A stretch of DNA of 64,000 bases from Planctomycetota bacterium (lineage in GTDB: Bacteria > Planctomycetota > UBA8742 > UBA2392): NCBI GenBank assembly GCA_020638635.1, contig JACKIE010000001.1, positions 310,001-374,000 on the forward strand. The letters are read 5' to 3'. A program made the translations under genes and the position numbers. Below, one piece after another: positions 24,954-33,791 of the stretch. Position 1 is the stretch's first letter; each line of letters opens with the position of its first letter. The notes below the pieces were generated by a model that saw only the letters and a program-made list of their open reading frames with translations, searched no databases and was not told where the DNA came from.

Positions 24954-26819
24954 TTAGCCGCGCGAGGATTTAAGCCACACGCGCAGCACCGTCAGATCCG
25001 CCGGGCCGATCCCCGGGATGCGCGCCGCCTGCCCCAGCGTGCGCGGCCCCACGCGCGCCAGCTTCTCGCGCGCCTCTTTGCGCAGCGGCTCAATGCCCGC
25101 GTAACGCAGGCCCTGCGGCAACTTGAAATCCTCCAGCTCGCGCATGCGCGCGACCTCGGCGTCTTCACGGTCCATGTAGCCCGCGTAGCGCGCGTCGATT
25201 TCCAGCGTATCCACGGCCTCGGGGTCCAGCGCGTCGAGTTGCGGCAGGAGCGCGCGCACCCTGGACCACTCGAAGTTCGGCGTGCGCAGCCAGTCATAAA
25301 GGCTCTTGCCCTCGTGGCGCCTGGCGCGCAGCAGAGCCTCGCCGCGGTCGTAGGCCTCCTGCTTGTCGTCGAAGCGCTCGCGACGCGCGGCATCCACGCA
25401 GCCCAGCGTGATGCCCAGCGGCGTCAGGCGGCGGTCGGCGTTGTCCGTGCGCAGGCGCAGGCGGTACTCGGCCAGGCTGGTGAACATGCGGTAGGGCTCG
25501 TCGGTGCCGCGCGTGGTCAGGTCGTCGATCAGCACGCCGATGTAGGCCTGGTCGCGCCGCAGCACCACGGGTTCGCGCCCGGCCAGGCTCAGCGCCGCGT
25601 TCAGTCCTGCCATCAGGCCCTGGGCGCCGGCTTCCTCGTATCCGGTCGTCCCGTTGATCTGGCCGGCGAGGTACAGCCCGCGCACCAGCTTGGTCTCCAG
25701 CGTGCTGTGCACCTGGGTGGGCGGCACGAAGTCGTACTCGACCGCATAGCCGTACTTCAGGATGCGCGCGCGCTCAAGCCCCGGGATGGTGCGCACCAGG
25801 GCGTCCTGCACGTCGCGCGGCATGCTGGTGCTGATGCCGTTGGGGTAGACCTCGTCGGTGTCCAGCCCCTCTGGCTCAAGGAATACGTGGTGGCTGCCGC
25901 GGTCGGGGAAGCGCTTGATCTTGTCCTCGATGCTGGGGCAATAACGCGGCCCCACGCCCACGATCTGTCCGCTGTAGAGCGGGCTGCGCGCCAGGTTGTC
26001 CGCGATCACCTGGTGAGTGGCCTCGGTCGTGCGCGTGATGTAACAGCTCACCTGTTGGCCGGTGATGGCCGAAGTCAGGAACGAGAACGGCCGTGGGGGC
26101 TCGTCCCCCTTCTGCTCTTCCACCCTTAACCAGTCAATACTTGACCCGTCAAGGCGCGGCGGCGTGCCTGTTTTCAGGCGCCCGGTACGGAAGCCCAGCG
26201 CCTTCAGCTGCTCGGAAAGGCCGTAGCTGGCTTTTTCGCCCGCGCGCCCGCCGGCGATCTTGTCTTCGCCGTAGTGCAGCAGCCCGCCCAGGAAGGTGCC
26301 GGTGGTAAGCACCACGCGCGGCGCGCGGAGTTCACGGCCGTCGGCGAGGGCGACGCCGGAGACCGCCAGTCCCGTGTCCCGCGTCCCGTGTCCCGTGTCG
26401 CAGTTACTGACCCGGGACGCGGGACTCGGCACTCGGGACGTCGTCAGCCCGACTGCTTCTCCCTCAACGATCGTCAGCCCGCTCGCGCCCTCGCACATCG
26501 CCTGGGCCGCGCGCTGGTACGCGGCCTTGTCGGCTTGCGCGCGGGGCGAGATCACCGCCGCGCCCTTGCTGGTGTTCAGCATGCGGAACTGGATGCCGGC
26601 GTTGTCGATCAGCCGCCCCATGGCGCCGCCCAGGGCGTCGATCTCGCGCACGATCTGCCCCTTGGCCACGCCGCCAATGGCCGGGTTGCAAGACATGCGC
26701 CCAATGCCGTCGCGGGTGAAGGTAAGCAGGCAAACCGAAGCCCCCAGCCGCGCCGCCGCCAAAGCGGCCTCAATCCCGGCATGCCCCCCACCCACCACGA
26801 TGACGTCGAACTGTATCAT
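24954..26819 (-). CDS. mnmG: tRNA uridine-5-carboxymethylaminomethyl modification enzyme, FAD subunit
   Basis: With MnmE it installs cmnm5 at U34 of several tRNAs. FAD-binding GGGHAGIEAALAAARLG at the N-terminus, SCNPAIGGVAKG with the catalytic Cys, GTFLGGLLHYGE, SCYITRTTEATH, and the C-terminal GIGPADLTVLRVWLK. 621 aa, close to normal. Residues encoded by 26369-26438 (SRVPSPASRV .. DTGHGTRDTG) are an in-frame heptamer hairpin not present in other family members I know; they fall in a surface loop before VSGVALADGRE. Confidence 0.95.
   Translation of the reverse strand: MIQFDVIVVGGGHAGIEAALAAARLGASVCLLTFTRDGIGRMSCNPAIGGVAKGQIVREIDALGGAMGRLIDNAGIQFRMLNTSKGAAVISPRAQADKAAYQRAAQAMCEGASGLTIVEGEAVGLTTSRVPSPASRVSNCDTGHGTRDTGLAVSGVALADGRELRAPRVVLTTGTFLGGLLHYGEDKIAGGRAGEKASYGLSEQLKALGFRTGRLKTGTPPRLDGSSIDWLRVEEQKGDEPPRPFSFLTSAITGQQVSCYITRTTEATHQVIADNLARSPLYSGQIVGVGPRYCPSIEDKIKRFPDRGSHHVFLEPEGLDTDEVYPNGISTSMPRDVQDALVRTIPGLERARILKYGYAVEYDFVPPTQVHSTLETKLVRGLYLAGQINGTTGYEEAGAQGLMAGLNAALSLAGREPVVLRRDQAYIGVLIDDLTTRGTDEPYRMFTSLAEYRLRLRTDNADRRLTPLGITLGCVDAARRERFDDKQEAYDRGEALLRARRHEGKSLYDWLRTPNFEWSRVRALLPQLDALDPEAVDTLEIDARYAGYMDREDAEVARMRELEDFKLPQGLRYAGIEPLRKEAREKLARVGPRTLGQAARIPGIGPADLTVLRVWLKSSRG
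26369..26438. repeat. Heptamer hairpin inside mnmG, word GTCCCGT
   Basis: Ten words in unbroken 7-nt register. GTCCCGT-type words at 26369-26396 face CCCGGGA, CGCGGGA, CTCGGCA, CTCGGGA at 26411-26438. The reading frame of mnmG stays open through it. The same word family forms the hairpin inside waaA at 62231-62293. Confidence 0.85.
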
Positions 26820-26831
26820 CCCGGGACTCGA

Positions 26832-27140
26832 TCACGCGCCACCAAGCCTGCTCCTCAGCCACTCCTCAACATCTCGCGCACCATGGACTGTGCCGATGAA
26901 GATCAGACTGCTGTCACGCAATGCGTAGAAGAGCCTGAATCTGAATCGCCTGATGATGGCTTGTCGAACTTCACCTTGGACTACAGGGTACGCGCGCGGA
27001 TTCGCGACGATGACGTTCAGCGCCGACGCAAGATCAGCGGTGAACTTGCCGCCGAGTCCGGGTGCGCGAGAATTGAACCACGTGACCGCTTCGCGGACAT
27101 CTTCGTAAAACTCCGGAAGAAAGATGATCGGCAGGCTCAC
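26832..27140 (-). CDS. ParE/RelE-superfamily toxin
   Basis: 102 aa from a GTG start that overlaps the antitoxin stop by four bases (GTGA). The sequence IIFLPEFYEDVREAVTWFNSRAPGLGGKF, YPVVQGEVRQAIIRRFRFRLFYALRDSSLIFIGTVHGARD follows the RelE/ParE fold. Members either poison gyrase or cleave mRNA on the ribosome; lineage cannot be told by eye, but resemblance to plasmid-stabilisation ParE-like proteins is closest. An open frame extends upstream into the antitoxin and is not used. Confidence 0.85.
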   Translation of the reverse strand: MSLPIIFLPEFYEDVREAVTWFNSRAPGLGGKFTADLASALNVIVANPRAYPVVQGEVRQAIIRRFRFRLFYALRDSSLIFIGTVHGARDVEEWLRSRLGGA

Positions 27141-27358
27141 CGCAATTCCCGAAGCCGTCTCATCATTTCGTCGTGCGAGATCCCCTTGGACGGGTCTGCG
27201 TCGAACTTCGCCAACCGCCGTTCCATTTCGTCCAGCACTGCTTTCGAAACCGGAACCGCGTTTTCCTCGGCCAGCGTGTCCCAGATCTGCTCGATCAGGG
27301 CAATGCGCTGCGCCGGGGTCAGCTTGCGGATGGCGTCCATGTCGATCGTCTGGGCCAT
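27137..27358 (-). CDS. Addiction-module antitoxin (TIGR02574 type)
   Basis: 73 aa: MAQTIDMDAIRKLTPAQRIALIEQIWDTL then a Lys/Asp/Glu-rich C-terminus ending MMRRLRELR. This matches the short helical antitoxins that precede ParE-like toxins. It should neutralise the toxin encoded immediately downstream. The ATG is six bases after a TATGCT box, so the transcript may be leaderless; the longer upstream frame is rejected. Confidence 0.8.
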   Translation of the reverse strand: MAQTIDMDAIRKLTPAQRIALIEQIWDTLAEENAVPVSKAVLDEMERRLAKFDADPSKGISHDEMMRRLRELR

Positions 27359-27364
27359 GGCAAC

Positions 27365-27370
27365 AGCATA
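27365..27370 (-). promoter_or_regulatory. -10 box of the toxin-antitoxin operon
   Basis: TATGCT on the minus strand, six bases before the antitoxin ATG. No clear -35. It is divergent from the birA promoter about 55-83 bp away. Confidence 0.4.
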
Positions 27371-27424
27371 CCACACGGCCGCGACATGGCAGGGGGTTGT
27401 GCCGGTTTCGCGCGCCGTTGGGAC

Positions 27425-27453
27425 TGGCAGAACCGGGCGCTGCGCCCTATGCT
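27425..27453 (+). promoter_or_regulatory. Possible promoter of birA
   Basis: TGGCAG (27425-27430), 17-nt spacer, TATGCT (27448-27453), then eight bases to the ATG. It fits a leaderless start. Confidence 0.4.
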
Positions 27454-27461
27454 TCCGGCCC

Positions 27462-28478
27462 ATGAACCTTGAGTTGATCGCCTACCTGAAGAAGCAGTCC
27501 CAGTTCACGCCCCTGCCCGAGCTTGAAGATAAGCTCGAACTCGGGCGCGACCAGCTGTTCTCGGACGTCGAAGCCCTGATCGAAGAAGGCTACTCCATCG
27601 AGTTCCACCCCTACCTGGGCGTCAAGCTGCTCGACATCCCCGACCGCCTGCTCAAGCACGAAATCCGCGACGACCTCAACACCAAGCACGTCGGCCGCAA
27701 ACTCCAGATCTTCGACCAGGTCTCCAGCACCAACGAAACCGCCTGGGAACTCATTGAGGCCGATCCCAAGCTCAAGGACGGCACCGTCGTGCTGGCCGAG
27801 TCGCAGACCCGCGGCAGAGGCCGCATGGGGCGCGAATGGCACTCGGCTAAGGGCGCCGGGCTGTGGCTTTCGGTGGTGCTGAAGACCTCCGTGCCGCCCG
27901 ACAAGCTGGCGTTTCTGACCAGCGGCGCGGCGCTGGCGATCGCCAACATGCTGCAGCAGTTCATCCACCTGCCCGCCGAGATCAAGTGGCCCAACGACAT
28001 CATGATCCGCGGCCGCAAGGTGTGCGGCATCCTGGTCGAGGCGCGCAGCAACCAGCCGGATGTCTACGTGCTGGGCATCGGCATGAACGTGAACCAGGCG
28101 CGCACGGACTTCCCCGAAAGCCTGCGCGAGACGGCCACCAGCCTGCGCCTCGAGCGCCCGGGCGCGCGCACCCTGAACCGCGTGCGGGTGCTGCGCCCGC
28201 TGCTGTTCTACCTCGAGCGCGTCTACCTGCAGATCAAGAAGAAGAAGTGGGAACGCCTGGCCGAGGCGTGGTCCGAGTTCGTGCACATGGGCGGCAAACA
28301 GATCAGCCTTGAGCAGGGCGGCCAGGAGTTCAAGGGCAGGGTTGTAAAGATTCACCCCAGCGACGGCATCACGCTGAAGCTGGCGGGCGACGAACAGCGC
28401 ACCTTCGCCGCCGAGAGCGTGACCAACGTGCGCGAGCTGCCCGCGGAAGAGCCCGAGCCCGAACAGGTCGAGCCATGA
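27462..28478 (+). CDS. birA: Biotin--[acetyl-CoA-carboxylase] ligase, bifunctional type
   Basis: Makes biotinyl-AMP and transfers biotin to carboxylase carrier protein. 338 aa. An N-terminal winged-helix region (about 1-75, with DQLFSDVEALIEEGY) suggests it may also act as a repressor. The catalytic domain has SSTNETAWEL, the biotin/ATP loop TRGRGRMGREWHS, IKWPNDIMIRGRKVCGIL, and GIGMNVNQ. The C-terminal SH3-like domain ends VRELPAEEPEPEQ. It overlaps the next gene by four bases. Confidence 0.92.
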   Translation: MNLELIAYLKKQSQFTPLPELEDKLELGRDQLFSDVEALIEEGYSIEFHPYLGVKLLDIPDRLLKHEIRDDLNTKHVGRKLQIFDQVSSTNETAWELIEADPKLKDGTVVLAESQTRGRGRMGREWHSAKGAGLWLSVVLKTSVPPDKLAFLTSGAALAIANMLQQFIHLPAEIKWPNDIMIRGRKVCGILVEARSNQPDVYVLGIGMNVNQARTDFPESLRETATSLRLERPGARTLNRVRVLRPLLFYLERVYLQIKKKKWERLAEAWSEFVHMGGKQISLEQGGQEFKGRVVKIHPSDGITLKLAGDEQRTFAAESVTNVRELPAEEPEPEQVEP

Positions 28479-28831
28479 GCCTCAGCCGCGACAGCCTGCA
28501 GCGCTTCCTGGACGTGCACAACGCGGCCGTGGAAACGGGCGACTTCGCGGCGATCGTGCGGATGTTCGCCCCTGACGGCGAGCTGCGCTACGTGGGCATC
28601 GACTTCGGCCCGTTTGCGGGCCACGAGGCGATCGCCCGCTCGTTCCGCGAACGCCCGCCGCTTCACAAGCTGGTGCTCAGCTCCGTCACGGCCGACGGCG
28701 ACAAGGCCACCGCCGTGTACGCCACGGCCGATCAACCGGAGCAGCGCGCGGGTACACTGGTGGTGACCACGGGCGGCAATCTGACCCAGCGCCTGACCAT
28801 CAGCGTGATCAACAGGTCCACCGATGGCTGA
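28475..28831 (+). CDS. SnoaL/NTF2-like domain protein
   Basis: 118 aa, one NTF2-like domain: SLQRFLDVHNAAVETGDFAAIVRMFAPDGELRYVG, FAGHEAIARSFRERPP, a beta-sheet C-terminus with TLVVTTGGNLTQRLTISV. The fold houses isomerases, hydrolases and ligand binders, so no reaction is assigned. The start overlaps birA (ATGA) and the end overlaps the methyltransferase start, so the three are co-translated. Confidence 0.75.
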   Translation: MSLSRDSLQRFLDVHNAAVETGDFAAIVRMFAPDGELRYVGIDFGPFAGHEAIARSFRERPPLHKLVLSSVTADGDKATAVYATADQPEQRAGTLVVTTGGNLTQRLTISVINRSTDG

Positions 28832-29603
28832 CAACGACCTTTATACCGCGCCGGACCTCTACGACCTGCTCAGCGACGGGGTGCCCGGCGACGTGGCCTG
28901 GTTCAGCAGGCAGGCCAAGGCGGCGAAAAGCGTGTTGGAGCTAGCGGCCGGCACCGGCCGCGTGACGATTCCGATGGCGCGCGCGGGCGCGAAGGTGACG
29001 GCCATCGAGCTGCGCGAGCGCATGCTGGACGCGGCGGCGGAGAAGCTGGCGCGCGAAAAGCCGGAGGTGCGCAAGCGCGTGGAGCTGCTGGTCGGCGACA
29101 TGCGTGGCTTTGATCTGAGGCGGCAGTTCCCGCTGATCGTGATCCCCTTCCGTGCCTTCCAGCACCTTCACGCGGTGCGCGACCAGCGCGCCTGTCTGGA
29201 GTGCTGCCGCGAACACTTGACGCGTCAAGGTAGACTGGTGATCGACCTGTTTGACCCCAACCTGCGCATCCTGGGCGCCAACCTGGACGTCAACGGCAGC
29301 GCGGCCCGCTTGTTCGGCGAGAAGGCCCTGGGCAAAGACGGCCGCATCGTGGCGATGTCGTCCCGTGTAAGCTGTCCCGAAGAGCAGCGCTTCGAGGAAA
29401 CCATCGTGTACGAGAAGTTCGACGCGCAGGGCAACTCGCAATGGCGGCGCGCCCACAAGATCCACCTGCGCTACTTCTTCAGGTACGAGATGGAGCACCT
29501 GTTCGAGCTGAGCGGCCTGGAAGTAGTGAAGCTAGAAGGCGGCTTCAAAGGCCAGCCCTTCCAGCACGGCGGCGAACAGCTCTGGACCGTCAAGCGGGCA
29601 TAA
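28824..29603 (+). CDS. SAM-dependent methyltransferase
   Basis: 259 aa, class I fold. Motif I LELAAGTGRVTIPMAR (about residues 38-53), acidic ribose contact AIELRERML, motif II-like LLVGDMRGFDL, PFRAFQHL. The substrate is unknown; the C-terminal sheet with MEHLFELSGLEVVKLEGGF is of small-molecule type. It is the last gene of the birA operon and is followed by a MITE-like element that begins at its stop codon. Confidence 0.82.
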   Translation: MADNDLYTAPDLYDLLSDGVPGDVAWFSRQAKAAKSVLELAAGTGRVTIPMARAGAKVTAIELRERMLDAAAEKLAREKPEVRKRVELLVGDMRGFDLRRQFPLIVIPFRAFQHLHAVRDQRACLECCREHLTRQGRLVIDLFDPNLRILGANLDVNGSAARLFGEKALGKDGRIVAMSSRVSCPEEQRFEETIVYEKFDAQGNSQWRRAHKIHLRYFFRYEMEHLFELSGLEVVKLEGGFKGQPFQHGGEQLWTVKRA

Positions 29604-29743
29604 CCCGGCCGGCAACGGCCGGGGATCACAATCCTGATGGTCGTACTCGCTGATCGTACAACAAGGCGAGAGTCGTTCGCTTCGGTGCGTGCTTCAATAT
29701 CTTCGACCGGCACACGCCTTATCCCCGGCCATGGCTGGCCGGG
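29604..29743. repeat. MITE-like element, copy 2
   Basis: 140 bp between CCCGGCCGGCAACGGCCGGG(GAT) and ATCCCCGGCCATGGCTGGCC(GGG). It starts right at the methyltransferase stop codon. The interior shares GGTGCGTG and CACGCCTT with copy 1 and is otherwise diverged. Confidence 0.75.
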
Positions 29744-29798
29744 TTGATCCGCCAGCCTTGTTGGTTAGCCTTAAGGATACCCGAGACAGGAGACTGCC

Positions 29799-30371
29799 AT
29801 GGCCGTTACCCCATCCACCATGCTGCCCCTGGGCACGCCCGCGCCGGCCTTTGCGCTGCCGGACATCACGGGCGACACCGTTTCCAGTGAGACTTTCAAG
29901 GGCTTTCCGCTGCTCGTGATGTTCATCTGCAACCACTGCCCCTTCGTGAAACACGTCGCCACCGAGCTCGCGCAGATCGGCCGCGACTACCGCGATAAGC
30001 TGGCCATCATCGCCATCAACAGCAACGACGTCGCCAGCCACCCCGACGACGCGCCCGACAAAATGAAGCTCGAGGCCGCGCACCGCGGCTACGCCTTCCC
30101 CTACCTGTACGACGAAAGCCAGGAAGTCGCCAAGGCGTACAAAGCGGCCTGCACGCCCGATTTCTTCCTGTTCGACCGCGAGCACAAGCTGGTCTACCGC
30201 GGGCAGCTCGATGACTCGCGGCCCAAGAGCGACATCCCGGTCACGGGCGCCGACCTGCGCGCGGCCATCGACGCCGTGCTGGCCGGCAAGCCGGTCAGCG
30301 CCAGGCAGCGCCCCAGCGCGGGCTGCAACATCAAGTGGAAGGCCGGCAACGCGCCCGCGTACTTCGGCTGA
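29799..30371 (+). CDS. Thioredoxin-fold AhpC/TSA family protein
   Basis: 190 aa. The sequence PAPAFALPDITGDTVSSETFKG then the active-site-like CNHCPFVKHV (a CxxC in the CNHCP form), FPYLYDESQEVAKAYKAACTPDFFLFD with cis-Pro, and a Cys near the end (SAGCNIKW). This is the redoxin subgroup often called thioredoxin family protein with a CNHCP motif. No signal peptide, so cytoplasmic. It probably acts as a peroxidase or thiol-disulfide reductase. AGGAG precedes the ATG. Confidence 0.88.
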   Translation: MAVTPSTMLPLGTPAPAFALPDITGDTVSSETFKGFPLLVMFICNHCPFVKHVATELAQIGRDYRDKLAIIAINSNDVASHPDDAPDKMKLEAAHRGYAFPYLYDESQEVAKAYKAACTPDFFLFDREHKLVYRGQLDDSRPKSDIPVTGADLRAAIDAVLAGKPVSARQRPSAGCNIKWKAGNAPAYFG

Positions 30372-30917
30372 TCAGTCGGACTTGCGGTCAATCAGCCAGG
30401 CCACGTCACGCGCCACGCGCAGGTGCGCGACCTTGATGCGCCCCTCCAGCGAGAAGCGGTCCGTGCCGTCGGTGGTGCCCATGCTGTCCACCGAGCCGCG
30501 GAACAACACCTTGCCGCTGGCGGCGTCGCTGATGGTCAGCACGCCCTTGATCCAGCCCGGGTGCTTGTAGAAGTAGGCGTAGGTACCCAGGTTCATGTCC
30601 GTCACCTTGAAGCTCACCACCGCGCCTTCCTTGGCCTCGGCGCCGGGCCCCAGCGCATAGACCGCCTTCTCCGCTCGGCCGCACTCGCCGGCGAACTGGC
30701 TGGACCACTCGTTGGTCTTGAGCTTCCAGTCGCTGTCGCTGATTTCCCACTTGGGGTCGATGGGCGTGGTGTTCTCCACCTGCGCGATGTGGAAGGCCGT
30801 CACGGCCTCGAGCGCCGCGGCGTCGTCGATTTCGGGCGTGGTAACTCGCAGGCCACCACCGCAGCCGACCAGAATCAGTGAGAACAGCGCCAGCGCGCCA
30901 AGCTTCACGAGCGACAT
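30372..30917 (-). CDS. Lipoprotein, paralogue of the upstream lipoprotein
   Basis: 181 aa from the ATG at 30917 (AAGGGGG upstream). Lipoprotein signal MSLVKLGALALFSLILVGC with lipobox LVGC. The soluble part has WKLKTNEWSSQF, YKHPGWIKGVLTISDAASGKVLFRGSVD and a C-terminal EGRIKVAHLRVARDVAWLIDR. These segments line up in order with the next gene upstream (30974-31504), so the two are diverged tandem copies. Function unknown; likely a periplasmic membrane-anchored beta-rich domain. Confidence 0.65.
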   Translation of the reverse strand: MSLVKLGALALFSLILVGCGGGLRVTTPEIDDAAALEAVTAFHIAQVENTTPIDPKWEISDSDWKLKTNEWSSQFAGECGRAEKAVYALGPGAEAKEGAVVSFKVTDMNLGTYAYFYKHPGWIKGVLTISDAASGKVLFRGSVDSMGTTDGTDRFSLEGRIKVAHLRVARDVAWLIDRKSD

Positions 30918-30973
30918 GATTACCCCCTTGGGAAGGCCACCAGTCTGACGCCGGGCTTGGGGCAAGTCAAAAC

Positions 30974-31504
30974 TTACCGGCTGCGTTCGCGCTGGATCAG
31001 GCTGACCACGTCCACGGCGAAGGCGTCGTGGGCGGATTCGAGGCGACCGCCGTAGGTGTACCACTGGTAACCGGCGTCGCCGGGTGTGCGGAAATCGACG
31101 TCCCAGCTGATCAGCACTTCGCCGGCCGCGTCGAGGATCAGCAGCTCGCCCTTGCAGATGGCGGGTTTGCGGACGATGCCGGCGAAGAAGCCGACATCCA
31201 CTTCGCGCACGATCAACTGGATGGTAGCGCCGCCGGGCGGCAGGTCGCCTTCGAGGCGGGATATCGGCGCGCGGCGGGTGACCTCCAGGCGGTGGACGAA
31301 GGCTTCACTGAAGTCGCCGGTCTTCTCGTCCCACTCGCCGGCCGGCAGCTCCCAGTCCGCAGGCTCTTCAAAGTCAAACACCACCGGCGCGGCATAGAAG
31401 CGCTCAATCGAGGCCAGAGGCGAAGGCGGCTCTTCGGGCTTGGGCGCAGAGGCGCAAGCGGCCAGCAGCAGGGCAACAAGGGCAAGCGGTGGCAGTGTTC
31501 GCAT
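30974..31504 (-). CDS. Lipoprotein, paralogue of the downstream lipoprotein
   Basis: 176 aa. Signal MRTLPPLALVALLLAAC with lipobox LLAAC, a short Pro-rich linker, then DWELPAGEWDEKTGDF, RKPAICKGELLILDAAGEVLISWDVD and GGRLESAHDAFAVDVVSLIQR, which mirror pieces of the gene at 30372. Function unknown. It follows the 3-hydroxyacyl-CoA dehydrogenase gene by 14 bases and may share its transcript. Confidence 0.65.
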   Translation of the reverse strand: MRTLPPLALVALLLAACASAPKPEEPPSPLASIERFYAAPVVFDFEEPADWELPAGEWDEKTGDFSEAFVHRLEVTRRAPISRLEGDLPPGGATIQLIVREVDVGFFAGIVRKPAICKGELLILDAAGEVLISWDVDFRTPGDAGYQWYTYGGRLESAHDAFAVDVVSLIQRERSR

Positions 31505-31518
31505 GAGTTCGGATCCCG

Positions 31519-32373
<855 letters not shown>

Positions 32374-32393
32374 TGTTGCTCCGTTGGTTCCAG

Positions 32394-32477
32394 CTGCAGG
32401 CTGCTGGCTGTTGGCTGTTAGCCGTTGGCTGTTAGCTAACAGCCAATAACTAGTAGCTAATAGCTAGCAGCCAACCC
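32394..32477. repeat. Heptamer hairpin, word CTGTTGG/CTGTTAG, 12 words in register
   Basis: Exactly 84 nt made of twelve consecutive 7-nt words. The first six or so are CTGnTGG/CTGTTAG type, the last six CTAACAG/CTAATAG/CTAGCAG type, complementary to the first. It ends one base before the enoyl-CoA hydratase stop codon and begins 20 bp before the hbd start. Confidence 0.9.
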
Positions 32478-33242
32478 CTACTTCTTGCGTTCCAGGAAAT
32501 CGGTCATGCGCTTCATCTTGTCTTCGCTTTCGAACAGCATGGCCTGCGCGACTGATTCAAATACCAGGCCGGTCTCCAGGCCGGTGCGGCTGCTCTGGTT
32601 CAGGGCCTGCTTGGCGACGCGGATCGCCAGCGGCCCCTTCTTGCAGATGGTCTCGGCGATCTTGAGCGCCTGGTTCATCACCTCGGCGTCTTCCACCACG
32701 TGATTCAGCAGGCCGATGCGATGGGCCTCCGCCGCCTCGATGATCCAGCCGGTCAGCACCAGCTCTTTGGCGCGGCCCAGCCCCACGATGCGCGGCAGGC
32801 GCTGGGTGCCGCCCGCGGCCGGGATGATGCCGAGGTTGACCTCGGGCTGGCCCATCTTGGCGGACTTGCCGCCGACGCGGATGTCGCAGGCGAGGCTGAG
32901 CTCGCAGCCGCCGCCGAGCGCGTAGCCCTTGATGGCGGCGATCACCGGCGCCGGGTTGAGCTCGATCTTGTTGAACAGGGCGTTGTTGATGGCGGCCAGG
33001 CTTTCCAGCGCCTTGCGCTCGCGCAGCTCAGCGATGTCGGCGCCGGCGGCGAAGTCGTCCCCTTGACCGGTCAAGATCACGCAGCCGGCCTCGGTGTCTT
33101 CGCGCAGCGCGTCGAAAGCCGCGTGCAGCTCGGCGACCATGGCCTTGTTGATGGCGTTCTTCACCTCGGGGCGCTTCAGCGTAATGATCACGATGCGCGG
33201 GTTGCCGGCGTGACGCTCGACGGATATCAGCTTGTAGGCCAT
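32478..33242 (-). CDS. Enoyl-CoA hydratase/isomerase family protein
   Basis: 254 aa crotonase. It has the oxyanion-hole segments GQGDDFAAGADIAELRER and IKGYALGGGCELSLACDIRV, the catalytic Glu region QPEVNLGIIPAAGGTQRLPR, and a C-terminal helix ending MTDFLERKK. Both conserved Glu positions appear present, so hydratase activity on short-chain enoyl-CoA is likely. The ATG at 33242 has GGAAGGA before it; the longer frame runs into a repeat and is rejected. Partner of hbd. Confidence 0.9.
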   Translation of the reverse strand: MAYKLISVERHAGNPRIVIITLKRPEVKNAINKAMVAELHAAFDALREDTEAGCVILTGQGDDFAAGADIAELRERKALESLAAINNALFNKIELNPAPVIAAIKGYALGGGCELSLACDIRVGGKSAKMGQPEVNLGIIPAAGGTQRLPRIVGLGRAKELVLTGWIIEAAEAHRIGLLNHVVEDAEVMNQALKIAETICKKGPLAIRVAKQALNQSSRTGLETGLVFESVAQAMLFESEDKMKRMTDFLERKK

Positions 33243-33283
33243 GGCGATTCCTTCCGTGTTGAAGGGATTGTGTGTTTCCAAAG

Positions 33284-33426
33284 CCCGGCCAGCAATGGCC
33301 GGGGATCCGGCTGGTGCGCGAACCGCTACGGCAAAGCCCCCTCCGAAGGGAAGCACGTTCGCCTTGATGCCCGCGGGGCACAGGCTGGATGCGCGACGAC
33401 GTAATCCCCGGCCATGGCTGGCCGGG
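33284..33426. repeat. MITE-like element, copy 3
   Basis: 143 bp between CCCGGCCAGCAATGGCCGGG(GAT) and ATCCCCGGCCATGGCTGGCC(GGG). The interior is unlike that of copies 1 and 2. It fills most of the gap between 33242 and 33441. Confidence 0.75.
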
Positions 33427-33440
33427 TTTTACCCGCGCCG

Positions 33441-33788
33441 CTACTCGTAGAGGTTCTCGACGTCCACGTTGTCGTTCTCGGTGAAGCTGCCGAGCATGTA
33501 GTCGTGAGGGCTGGGCAGCAGGCTCATGTCGCCGCCGTGGTAGAGCTCGACGTGCTTCAGCATGTCGCGGGGGCTGCGGAACGCCAGGTAGATGAAGAAG
33601 GTGCGCTCGCGGTCCTTGATGCTGAACCCGCCGGGGCTTTCGCCGCCCGGGTGCGGCTCGGGTACGATGTAGCTGCCGTGCACGAAGCCCGGGTTCAGCT
33701 TCGCGGCCTTGATGTAGCGGTCGAGCGCGAGGCGCGTGTCGGCCTCTTCACCCTGCTGGCAGGTCACCTTGATCAGCTGGCAGTACAT
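33441..33788 (-). CDS. Small protein, function unknown
   Basis: 115 aa. Starts MYCQLIKVTCQQGEEADTRL, contains VHGSYIVPEP, RTFFIYLAFRSPRDMLKHVELYHGG, and ends DNVDVENLYE. Length and beta-alpha-beta rhythm would suit a ferredoxin-like dimeric barrel (as in antibiotic monooxygenase-like proteins), but no motif proves it. It follows the MDR reductase by three bases, so the two are cotranscribed and possibly functionally linked. Confidence 0.6.
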   Translation of the reverse strand: MYCQLIKVTCQQGEEADTRLALDRYIKAAKLNPGFVHGSYIVPEPHPGGESPGGFSIKDRERTFFIYLAFRSPRDMLKHVELYHGGDMSLLPSPHDYMLGSFTENDNVDVENLYE

Positions 33789-33791
33789 GCA

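Noticed and set aside
26446..27461. birA reading extended upstream to 26274
   Set aside because: It would overlap mnmG and the toxin-antitoxin pair; biotin ligase homology begins at 27462.
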